DNA of 33,390 bases. Source: Flavobacteriales bacterium (lineage in GTDB: Bacteria; Bacteroidota; Bacteroidia; Flavobacteriales_D; JAHECK01). Below are positions 26,889-33,390 of the stretch, piece after piece. The position numbers and the translations under genes are program-made. The notes beneath the pieces were generated by a model. That model was not told the origin of the DNA, searched no databases, and was given only the letters and a program-made list of their open reading frames with translations. Within the stretch, counting starts at the first letter, position 1. Each line of letters opens with the position of its first letter. The stretch is taken from positions 1-33,390 of the forward strand of contig JAHECK010000025.1 of assembly GCA_024641785.1 (NCBI GenBank). The letters run 5' to 3'.

Positions 26889-27500
26889 ATGTTATCAAAA
26901 TCAAAGCTGTTTATCTTTTTTCTTATTGGAGTTGTAACTTCTTCATGCAGTATCGACGAAAAATTTCAATTTAATTCTGACCTAAGCGGACATTATTCAT
27001 TTGAATTTGATTATAGTGCCATCTTAGAATTCGATACAAGTGGTTCTGCTAATTTAGAAATGGATAAAGGATATATTGAAATGGAAGATGAATTAAAAGG
27101 AATTGAAGGTTTGAGCAATATCGTTGTAATAAGTGACAATATTATCGGGAAAGTGCTTGTATCTTACGACTTTGCATCCATAGAAGCACTAAATCAAGCA
27201 AATTTCAATAAGGAATCTAATCGATACAATAAATTCTTCTCTTTAAAAAAAAATAAACTTCAATTCACTTCCGATTTCTCGGAAGAACTGGAGGAATTTA
27301 AAGATCCGGGAATGGATGATGAAGAATTATTAGAAAATATTGAAAGCTTTGTCGATTATAAAATGACCTTCAGTTTTGCAAATAAATTTAAAGTAATTCA
27401 ACTAGATAATTACACGCAGGTTGATGATAACACCCTGCTATTTACATTAACAAAAGAAAGTGTATTAAAGCCAAGTAGTTTCGAAATAAAAATGAAATAA
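26889..27500 (+). CDS. Lipoprotein of unknown function
   Basis: 203 residues. The N-terminal hydrophobic stretch (about 6-17) ends in the lipobox TSSC, with C20 as the lipidation site. The mature part is acidic and appears beta-rich with no recognised motif: FNSDLSGHYSFEFDYSAI, then EMDKGYIEME and a Asp/Glu-rich PGMDDEELLENIE segment (about 140-153). It starts 13 bases after the preceding terminator, and its stop codon is only three bases from the end of the convergent biotin carboxylase gene. I do not recognise the family. Confidence 0.7.
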   Translation: MLSKSKLFIFFLIGVVTSSCSIDEKFQFNSDLSGHYSFEFDYSAILEFDTSGSANLEMDKGYIEMEDELKGIEGLSNIVVISDNIIGKVLVSYDFASIEALNQANFNKESNRYNKFFSLKKNKLQFTSDFSEELEEFKDPGMDDEELLENIESFVDYKMTFSFANKFKVIQLDNYTQVDDNTLLFTLTKESVLKPSSFEIKMK

Positions 27501-27503
27501 GGC

Positions 27504-28988
27504 TTAGCTTCGTTTATAATACCATGCGCTTTTTGTACCCTGACCATTATTTATGACTCTTTCAGAATCACCATTTACTTCATGATTGTATACAGCTCCA
27601 ATTATAGCAGCAACTTCTTTTTCAGTTGGATCTGCTTTTAAAACAGATACATCATTGAAGAAATCACGAACAAAGTGGGTGTTGAAATTACCACTTCTAA
27701 ATGATTCATGGTTTAGGGCATAACGACAAAAGGGTAAAATTGTAGCAACCCCATTTATTTCGTAATTATCTATAGCACTAATCATTTTATCAATCGCTTC
27801 CTCTCTTGTTGGAGCATGTACAATCAATTTCGATAACATTGGATCATAGTAGATAGGAATAACATCACCTTCTTCAAAACCATCATCAACACGAATGCCT
27901 TCACCTGCAGGAATTCGATATCGAATCAACTTTCCAATATCTGGTAAAAAGCCTTTTTGAGCGTCCTCGGCATAAACTCTTATTTCAATAGCATGTCCAT
28001 TAATATTAACATCTTTTTGAGTAAAAGAAAGTTTTTCTCCCCGCGCAATTCTAATTTGTTCTTTAACCAGATCAAATCCTGTGGTCATTTCAGTAACAGG
28101 ATGTTCTACTTGCAGACGCGTATTCATTTCTAAAAAGTAATAGTTGTGATCTTCGTCCATTAAAAATTCGACAGTACCAGCACCTACATAATTACATGAT
28201 CTTGCAACATTTACAGCATCTTCACCCATTTTCTTTCTAATTTCCGGAGTAACAATGGCACAAGGTGCTTCTTCAATTACTTTTTGGTGACGTCTTTGGA
28301 TAGAACATTCACGCTCATTAACATATACAATGTTTCCATGAGTATCTGCCATGATTTGAATTTCAACGTGTCGGGGTGAGGAAACATACCTTTCTATAAA
28401 AACAGAACCATCACCAAAAGCAGATTGAGCCTCAGATATAGCACGATCCATGTTTTCTACAAAATCTTTTGAATCTTCAACTATCCTCATTCCTTTTCCA
28501 CCACCACCTGCAGATGCTTTTATTAGAATAGGATAGCCAATTTCATTTGCTAAATCTTTAGCTTTTTGAATATCCATGATCGCTTCATCTGTGCCTGGCA
28601 CCATTGGGATATTATATTTTTTAACCGCTGCTTTTGCTGCTAATTTGGATCCCATCATCTCCATAGCTTCCGGCGAAGGCCCAATTAGGATCAACCCTGC
28701 ATCTTTCACTTTTCTTGCAAAGCTTGCATTTTCAGATAAGAATCCATATCCTGGATGGATGGCTTCTGCGCCACACATTTTAGCTATTTCAATGATTTTA
28801 TCACCTCTTAAATAGGATTCGGAAGAGGGGGAAGGACCAAGAAGGTAAGCTTCATCAGCAAACTTTACGAATAATGAATTTTTATCGATTTCGGAATAAA
28901 CAGCAACCACTGCAATTCCCATTTCTTTAACAGATCGCATGATCCTTAAAGCAATTTCACCTCGATTAGCAATTAGTACTTTTTTCAT
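27504..28988 (-). CDS. accC: Biotin carboxylase subunit of an acyl-CoA carboxylase
   Basis: 494 residues. The biotin carboxylase N-domain begins KKVLIANRGEIALRIMRS, and IHPGYGFLSEN and the ATP-grasp glycine loop ASAGGGGKGMRIV (159-170) follow. The catalytic segment EMNTRLQVEHPVTE is at 287-300, and the C-domain ends with an extra 40 or so residues (DPTEKEVAAIIGAVYNHEV). The enzyme carboxylates biotin on a carrier protein using ATP and bicarbonate. The extension beyond the roughly 450 residues of E. coli AccC resembles biotin carboxylases of propionyl- or other acyl-CoA carboxylases in Bacteroidota, so the acyl substrate is open. No biotin carrier or carboxyltransferase gene is adjacent. It is preceded by the sucC terminator, and no exact TAnnTTTG element is seen in its short upstream gap. 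Confidence 0.88.
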   Translation of the reverse strand: MKKVLIANRGEIALRIMRSVKEMGIAVVAVYSEIDKNSLFVKFADEAYLLGPSPSSESYLRGDKIIEIAKMCGAEAIHPGYGFLSENASFARKVKDAGLILIGPSPEAMEMMGSKLAAKAAVKKYNIPMVPGTDEAIMDIQKAKDLANEIGYPILIKASAGGGGKGMRIVEDSKDFVENMDRAISEAQSAFGDGSVFIERYVSSPRHVEIQIMADTHGNIVYVNERECSIQRRHQKVIEEAPCAIVTPEIRKKMGEDAVNVARSCNYVGAGTVEFLMDEDHNYYFLEMNTRLQVEHPVTEMTTGFDLVKEQIRIARGEKLSFTQKDVNINGHAIEIRVYAEDAQKGFLPDIGKLIRYRIPAGEGIRVDDGFEEGDVIPIYYDPMLSKLIVHAPTREEAIDKMISAIDNYEINGVATILPFCRYALNHESFRSGNFNTHFVRDFFNDVSVLKADPTEKEVAAIIGAVYNHEVNGDSERVINNGQGTKSAWYYKRS

Positions 28989-28997
28989 TTTAATAAT

Positions 28998-29038
28998 AAA
29001 AAAAGCTGTGTCTTAATTGATAAATCAAGACACAGCTT
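28998..29038 (-). terminator. Intrinsic terminator of sucC
   Basis: A perfect 12-bp stem AAGCTGTGTCTT (29003-29014) / AAGACACAGCTT (29027-29038) with a 12-base loop. On the minus strand it is followed by a run of T residues (complement of A at 28998-29004). It lies 24 bases past the sucC stop and directly upstream of the biotin carboxylase start, so it largely insulates the two genes. Confidence 0.82.
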
Positions 29039-29061
29039 ATTAAAAAAAAATCAACTTATAA

Positions 29062-30252
29062 TTAAGAAAGAATTTCTCTAACTCTGTCGGCTGCTTCTTG
29101 TAAGGTAATAGCTGAACTCACTTTTAATCCTGATTCATCAATTATTTTCTTCCCTTCAATTGCATTTGTACCCTGCAATCTAACGACGATTGGAATATTA
29201 ATCGTTCCTAAATTTTTATATGCATCAACAATACCTTGAGCTACTCGATCACATCTCACAATACCTCCAAAAATATTGATCAAGATCGCTTTAACATTTT
29301 CTTCTTTTAAAATGATACGGAATCCTTTTTCAACCCTTTCAGCATCGGCGGTTCCACCAACATCAAGGAAATTTGCAGGGTCTCCACCTGATAATTTAAT
29401 AATATCCATTGTTGCCATTGCGAGTCCGGCACCGTTTACCATACAACCCACATTACCATCCATTTTAATGAAATTAAGATCCACTTTTTTAGCTTCCACT
29501 TCAATTGGATCTTCTTCGCTTACATCTCTCATTGCCAAATAATCCGGATGGCGATACAAAGCATTATCATCCAGACTAACTTTACAATCAACAGCTATAA
29601 TTTTATCGTCAGATGTTTTTAATACCGGATTGATCTCAAATAAAACAGCATCTGTTTTTGCATAAGCTTCATAGAGTGCACTTACGAAATTTACCATTCC
29701 TTTAAATGCCAGTCCGCTTAAACCAAGATTAAAGGCAATTTTTCTAGCTTGAAAAGCAAGTAAGCCAGTTAATGGATCAATTTCTTCTTTGAAAATCAAA
29801 TGAGGAGTCTTTTCAGCAACTGCTTCTATATCCATTCCACCTTCAGTAGAATAAACGATCACATTTCTTCCTAATTCTCTATTCATCAGAACAGACATAT
29901 AGAACTCTTTAACTTCGCTTTCGCCAGGATAATAAACATCTTGTGCTACTAATACCTTCTTGACCAATTTACCTTCTTTCGAAGTTTGGGGCGTAACAAG
30001 GTGCATCCCGATAATTTTTTCAGAAATTTCTTTTACTTCTTTAAGGCTCTTTGCAATTTTTACTCCTCCACCTTTTCCGCGTCCTCCTGCATGTATTTGA
30101 GCTTTAATTACATACCAATCAGTTCCAGTAGTTGAATGTAGATGTTTAGCAGCTTCAACTGCCATCTCTGGAGATTCAGCTACAATCCCTTCTTGGATTG
30201 CGACGCCGAAACTTTGTAAGATAGATTTACCTTGATATTCGTGAATATTCAT
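29062..30252 (-). CDS. sucC: Succinyl-CoA ligase (ADP-forming) subunit beta
   Basis: 396 residues, normal for SucC. The ATP-grasp N-terminal region begins MNIHEYQGKSILQSFGV and has KAQIHAGGRGKGGGVK (about 50-65). The C-terminal CoA-ligase domain shows GCMVNGAGLAMATMD, GGDPANFLDVGG and LINIFGGIVRCDRVAQGI. It forms the beta subunit of the TCA-cycle enzyme that makes ATP from succinyl-CoA. The alpha subunit gene sucD is not adjacent, which is unlike the sucCD operon of many other bacteria but frequent in Bacteroidota. It has a good promoter match upstream and a terminator downstream, so it appears monocistronic. Confidence 0.95.
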   Translation of the reverse strand: MNIHEYQGKSILQSFGVAIQEGIVAESPEMAVEAAKHLHSTTGTDWYVIKAQIHAGGRGKGGGVKIAKSLKEVKEISEKIIGMHLVTPQTSKEGKLVKKVLVAQDVYYPGESEVKEFYMSVLMNRELGRNVIVYSTEGGMDIEAVAEKTPHLIFKEEIDPLTGLLAFQARKIAFNLGLSGLAFKGMVNFVSALYEAYAKTDAVLFEINPVLKTSDDKIIAVDCKVSLDDNALYRHPDYLAMRDVSEEDPIEVEAKKVDLNFIKMDGNVGCMVNGAGLAMATMDIIKLSGGDPANFLDVGGTADAERVEKGFRIILKEENVKAILINIFGGIVRCDRVAQGIVDAYKNLGTINIPIVVRLQGTNAIEGKKIIDESGLKVSSAITLQEAADRVREILS

Positions 30253-30269
30253 TGTTAAATTTTAGGTTT

Positions 30270-30300
30270 CAAATGTACATTCTTTAGTCAATAAAAACAA
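30270..30300 (-). promoter_or_regulatory. Candidate sucC promoter (-33/-7)
   Basis: The minus strand reads TTG (30300-30298), then 20 bases, then TACATTTG (30277-30270), the best full match in the window to the Bacteroidota promoter TTG/TAnnTTTG. The -7 element ends 17 bases before the ATG, implying a very short leader. Confidence 0.55.
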
Positions 30301-30480
30301 TGTGTTTTAATCTATTAATAAGGATTTATTAGCATTAAAATAAGGATCATTTCAATTCATTGAAAAAGTGTAAGTTGACAATTAAAATGATGTTTTTATT
30401 GGATATTTTCTTCGAAAAGCTAGCTATTTCAGTTTATATATTAATATTATATTGCACTTATTAAAAACAATCAAAGCCAT

Positions 30481-32211
30481 ATGAAAAAACAATTACTAGC
30501 TGCTGCTTTAACAATAATAAGCATAAACCTCTTTTCTCAAATTAGTTTTACAAATGGCACTGATCTTTTAGCCTCAAGTGGTCTTTACGGAACCCATCCA
30601 ATTTCAGTTGCCGATATTAATGGAGATGGCTATGATGATCTTGTTGTTTTAGATAATTACAAGATCTTTTTTCAAGATCCGGAAGGAGGTGAATTCACAG
30701 AACTAGATTTAAATTATGATGGAGCATCCAGTGCATGGGGTATTTGCACTGGGGATATTAATAATGACGGTTATAGTGATGTTTTATATGGAGGATATTT
30801 TGATGGTTTAAATATCGTTTCTCATTCCCAATTCATTGATCTGTATTTTAAAACAAATCATGGAGAAGATGATTTCATGGTTTTTTTACAGGGAGTTAAT
30901 TTTGCAGATCTCGATAATGATGGGAATCTTGACATTTTTGCATGTCACGATGTAGGACCAAGTCGAATATACATAGGTGATGGTCTTGGTGGCTTTACTA
31001 TGAACACATCTATTATTGATACGCATCTTAATGGAGGAGGGGAAAATGATGCCGGAAATTATGGTTCTTTATTTACTGACATCAATAACGACGGATTAAT
31101 CGACCTGTATATTGCCAAATGCAGACAAGGTGTTTCAGACCCTACAGACCCTAGAAGAATTAATATTCTTTTTATTAATAATGGAGATGGAACTTTTAGT
31201 GAAGTTGCAGAAGATTGGAATCTAGATATAGGCGAACAATCGTGGTCTGCAGATTTTGGAGATATCGATAATGATGGAGATATGGACATGCTCTTGGGTA
31301 ATCATACCGGTGAATTTGTTCAGGTGTATATCAATAATGGAGATGAGACTTTTACTGATATAACCACTGATGCCGGATTAAGTAGTTCTTTCGATTATCA
31401 TGTAATTCAAAGTAAGTTTGCAGATTTTGATAATGACGGATATTTAGATATCATCATTGCCGGATCTTCTCATATAATGTTTGCTAAAAATAATGGTGAT
31501 AATACCTTTGAAATTGTTGAAGAAAGCAATGTCTTTAGCACTACTAATTCTTTTGCTTTAGGAGATCTCAACCATGATGGATATACCGATTTTTATTCAA
31601 CCCCCGGAGGTTATGGTGCTTGGGGCTCATCTGGAACTGATTCACTTTATTTAAATAATGGAGGTGAAAACAATTTTATCACATTTGATTTAGAAGGTAC
31701 GATCTCAAATCGTGATGGGATAGGAGCAAGAGTGATTATTTATGGTTCTTTTGGTCAGCAGATGCGTGAAATTCGTTCCGGAGAAAGTTATGGTATCCAA
31801 AATACCCTTAGCGCTCATTTCGGAATAGGATTAGCATCTACTATCGATTCGGCGTTTGTTCATTGGCCATCAGGTGTAATAGATCAACTATTGAGTACTG
31901 AAGCAAATCAGTTCATTACTGTTATTGAAGGAGCATTTCCAGTTGGCATAAACAATGATTTAAACCTTGATTTTGGAATTTCAGTTTATCCAAACCCCGC
32001 TTCAGATCATATTAATATTGTATTTGAAAACACTACTGATAAGCAGATCGATCTGCAAATTCTGAATCAATTAGGAAAGGAAGTATATAATGAATCTTCT
32101 ATTAGAACTTCAATGGAAGTTGAACTTAGTCGATTTGAAGCAGGAATTTATATTTTCAATTTCTGGGTGAATAGCGAATTGGTCGAAAGTCAGAAGATAA
32201 CGATAAAGTAA
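30481..32211 (+). CDS. T9SS-secreted FG-GAP/VCBS repeat protein with ASPIC/UnbV domain
   Basis: 576 residues. A signal peptide (MKKQLLAAALTIISINLFSQ) is followed by seven calcium-type repeat loops: DINGDGYDDL, DINNDGYSDV, DLDNDGNLDI, DINNDGLIDL, DIDNDGDMDM, DFDNDGYLDI and DLNHDGYTDF, the FG-GAP/VCBS propeller pattern. Next comes an ASPIC/UnbV domain (NRDGIGARVIIYG ... HFGIGLASTIDSAFVHWPSG). The C-terminus is a T9SS type A sorting domain (ISVYPNPASDHINIVFE ... FEAGIYIFNFW). It is predicted to be a surface-anchored or released calcium-binding protein. The upstream TATATTGCA is a one-base-short version of the promoter element. Its stop codon is directly followed by the ATG of a multiheme cytochrome gene, implying an operon. 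Confidence 0.87.
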   Translation: MKKQLLAAALTIISINLFSQISFTNGTDLLASSGLYGTHPISVADINGDGYDDLVVLDNYKIFFQDPEGGEFTELDLNYDGASSAWGICTGDINNDGYSDVLYGGYFDGLNIVSHSQFIDLYFKTNHGEDDFMVFLQGVNFADLDNDGNLDIFACHDVGPSRIYIGDGLGGFTMNTSIIDTHLNGGGENDAGNYGSLFTDINNDGLIDLYIAKCRQGVSDPTDPRRINILFINNGDGTFSEVAEDWNLDIGEQSWSADFGDIDNDGDMDMLLGNHTGEFVQVYINNGDETFTDITTDAGLSSSFDYHVIQSKFADFDNDGYLDIIIAGSSHIMFAKNNGDNTFEIVEESNVFSTTNSFALGDLNHDGYTDFYSTPGGYGAWGSSGTDSLYLNNGGENNFITFDLEGTISNRDGIGARVIIYGSFGQQMREIRSGESYGIQNTLSAHFGIGLASTIDSAFVHWPSGVIDQLLSTEANQFITVIEGAFPVGINNDLNLDFGISVYPNPASDHINIVFENTTDKQIDLQILNQLGKEVYNESSIRTSMEVELSRFEAGIYIFNFWVNSELVESQKITIK

Positions 32212-33390
32212 ATGCAAAAGAAGTTTTGGAATGTTGCTTTTTTACTAGGGGCAGCGCTGCTCATTATTTCGCTAAGTGCCTCAAATAAGGGCTATTATCA
32301 AGGTTTAAAAAGTGTCAATGGAATCTCTGATTTCCCTGACACAGTAAATACACTTTTTGCCGGTTCCGGTAAATGTGCAGGTTGTCATGGCTATGATCCC
32401 GCAGGATTAAGTAGCACGGATGATGATGGAAATGATGTTAATGTAGTGAATGCCTGGGCAGCCAGTATGATGGCAAATGCTGCAAAAGATCCTTTTTGGA
32501 GAGCTAAGGTGAGTCATGAAGTGGCAGTTAATCCGGGTCATCAGGAAGATCTTGAAAGCACATGTACAAAGTGCCATGCACCATTAGGTCGGTTTAACGC
32601 AATGCATAATGGTCAGGAGCATTATTCTATTCAGGAAATGACCATAGATTCTATTGCTTTGGATGGAGTTTCTTGTAGTGCCTGCCATCAATTAGATACA
32701 AATTTTGTTGGACTGAATTTCAGTGGTAATCTCATCTATGACACAAGCCATACTATTTTTGGTCCTTTTTTCAATCCTTTTTCTCAGCCTATGGTTGGTT
32801 TAGTTGGATTCGACGTGGTTTATAACCCTAAAATAAGTCAATCGCTAACATGTGCTACTTGCCATACTTTAATAACGCAATCAAGCGATTTAGATGGAGA
32901 GTATACCGGTACTGAGTTTGTTGAGCAAGCTACTTATCATGAATGGCTTAATTCGATCTATAACCAAGATCTAACGCGTCAAGAATGCCAGGCTTGTCAT
33001 GTACCAAGAATAGATGATGAAGTGGCTTTAGCTTTAGACTATAGTTTTATAGGAGGAAGAAGTCCTTTTGGTAAGCATGAATTAACTGGTGCAAATGTAT
33101 TTATGCTGAAATTAATGAGTAATAATATAGCGGCATTAGGAATAAATGCAAGTAGTGTTGATTATGATTCAAGCATTGTAAGAACTGAACGAATGTTGCA
33201 GGATTGCACTTTAACGCTTCAGCTTAATGAATTGAACAGAACTACGGATAGCGTTTATTACTCACTAACCATTGAGAATAAAGCAGGTCATAAGTTTCCA
33301 TCAGGATATCCGAGCAGAAGAGCAAGTTTGCAATTTTTGCTAAAAGATGAATCCGGAGACACTCTGTTTTTTAATGGTGGGTTTGACTCT
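32212..33390 (+). CDS. Multiheme cytochrome c (5' part, truncated by the window)
   Basis: The frame opens at the ATG at 32212, the base after the preceding stop codon, and stays open for 393 codons to the window edge. A hydrophobic N-terminal segment (about 6-24) is an export signal or anchor without a lipobox. Five CxxCH heme c attachment sites are visible: CAGCH (55-59), CTKCH (118-122), CSACH (155-159), CATCH (214-218) and CQACH (259-263). Extra His residues in between could be distal ligands. After about residue 300 the sequence is Cys-poor apart from C304, with NKAGHKFPSGYPSRR resembling the C-terminal domain of octaheme/pentaheme-like proteins. Substrate and redox partner are unknown. 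Immediate linkage to the T9SS protein suggests a shared envelope or surface role; the C-terminus, where a T9SS domain might sit, is not visible. Confidence 0.85.
   Translation, partial: MQKKFWNVAFLLGAALLIISLSASNKGYYQGLKSVNGISDFPDTVNTLFAGSGKCAGCHGYDPAGLSSTDDDGNDVNVVNAWAASMMANAAKDPFWRAKVSHEVAVNPGHQEDLESTCTKCHAPLGRFNAMHNGQEHYSIQEMTIDSIALDGVSCSACHQLDTNFVGLNFSGNLIYDTSHTIFGPFFNPFSQPMVGLVGFDVVYNPKISQSLTCATCHTLITQSSDLDGEYTGTEFVEQATYHEWLNSIYNQDLTRQECQACHVPRIDDEVALALDYSFIGGRSPFGKHELTGANVFMLKLMSNNIAALGINASSVDYDSSIVRTERMLQDCTLTLQLNELNRTTDSVYYSLTIENKAGHKFPSGYPSRRASLQFLLKDESGDTLFFNGGFDS

Noticed and set aside
1-33390. Mobile elements, CRISPR arrays, toxin-antitoxin or defence genes, tRNA or rRNA genes
   Set aside because: No transposase, integrase, repeat-spacer pattern, defence-family motif or tRNA-like cloverleaf was found by reading both strands; gene content is core-like throughout.

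Overview
This window looks like ordinary chromosome from an A+T-rich member of the Bacteroidota, probably a Flavobacteriia-like lineage. Four things point there. Two predicted secreted proteins end in type IX secretion (T9SS) type A sorting domains. The omega subunit of RNA polymerase is the Bacteroidota form, and a DUF4835 protein is present. The alpha-oxoamine synthase is of the serine palmitoyltransferase kind used for sphingolipids. Several genes carry upstream octamers of the Bacteroidota promoter type (TAnnTTTG) with very short leaders. I saw no tRNA, rRNA, CRISPR array, insertion sequence, phage gene or integrase, and no intergenic gap longer than about 230 bases.

Layout. 1-398 (-) is the N-terminal part of an RlmD-type rRNA methyltransferase, cut by the window edge. 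615-3238 (+) holds ornithine aminotransferase, a GmhB-like HAD phosphatase and a class IV aminotransferase, the last two overlapping by 8 bases. 3251-3823 (-) is YqgE/AlgH. 3976-4899 (+) is a lipoprotein with a degenerate metallophosphoesterase fold. 4932-11673 (-) runs, in transcription order, from a probable serine palmitoyltransferase through a T9SS-secreted sugar-dehydrogenase-like protein and a fumarylacetoacetase-family hydrolase to ClpB; terminators separate most of them.

11841-17459 (+) is a housekeeping block: a TlpA-like thioredoxin, then bamD-rpoZ-coaBC-DUF4835-recN packed almost without gaps. 17478-19475 (-) is a TPR-containing HisKA_2 sensor kinase with no response regulator nearby. 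19694-20333 (+) is a DUF493 protein and a small unknown membrane protein that collides tail-to-tail with clpC (20330-22852, -). clpC and gyrA (23077-25617, +) diverge from a shared region that contains an inverted pair of DnaA-box-like 9-mers. A secreted TPR protein and an unknown lipoprotein follow gyrA. 27504-30252 (-) is sucC followed by a biotin carboxylase, separated by a strong terminator. 30481 to the right edge (+) is a T9SS FG-GAP/ASPIC-UnbV protein directly abutting a multiheme cytochrome c gene that runs off the window.

Together the genes cover protein quality control (ClpB, ClpC), envelope biogenesis (BamD, lipoproteins, sphingolipid synthesis), DNA topology and repair (GyrA, RecN), coenzyme A and TCA metabolism (CoaBC, SucC, biotin carboxylase) and surface or redox functions. 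I found no convincing new multi-gene defence or mobile system. The least explained items are the FG-GAP/UnbV plus multiheme cytochrome pair, the degenerate phosphoesterase lipoprotein, the clpC terminator buried inside an opposing gene, and the paired DnaA-like boxes upstream of gyrA.
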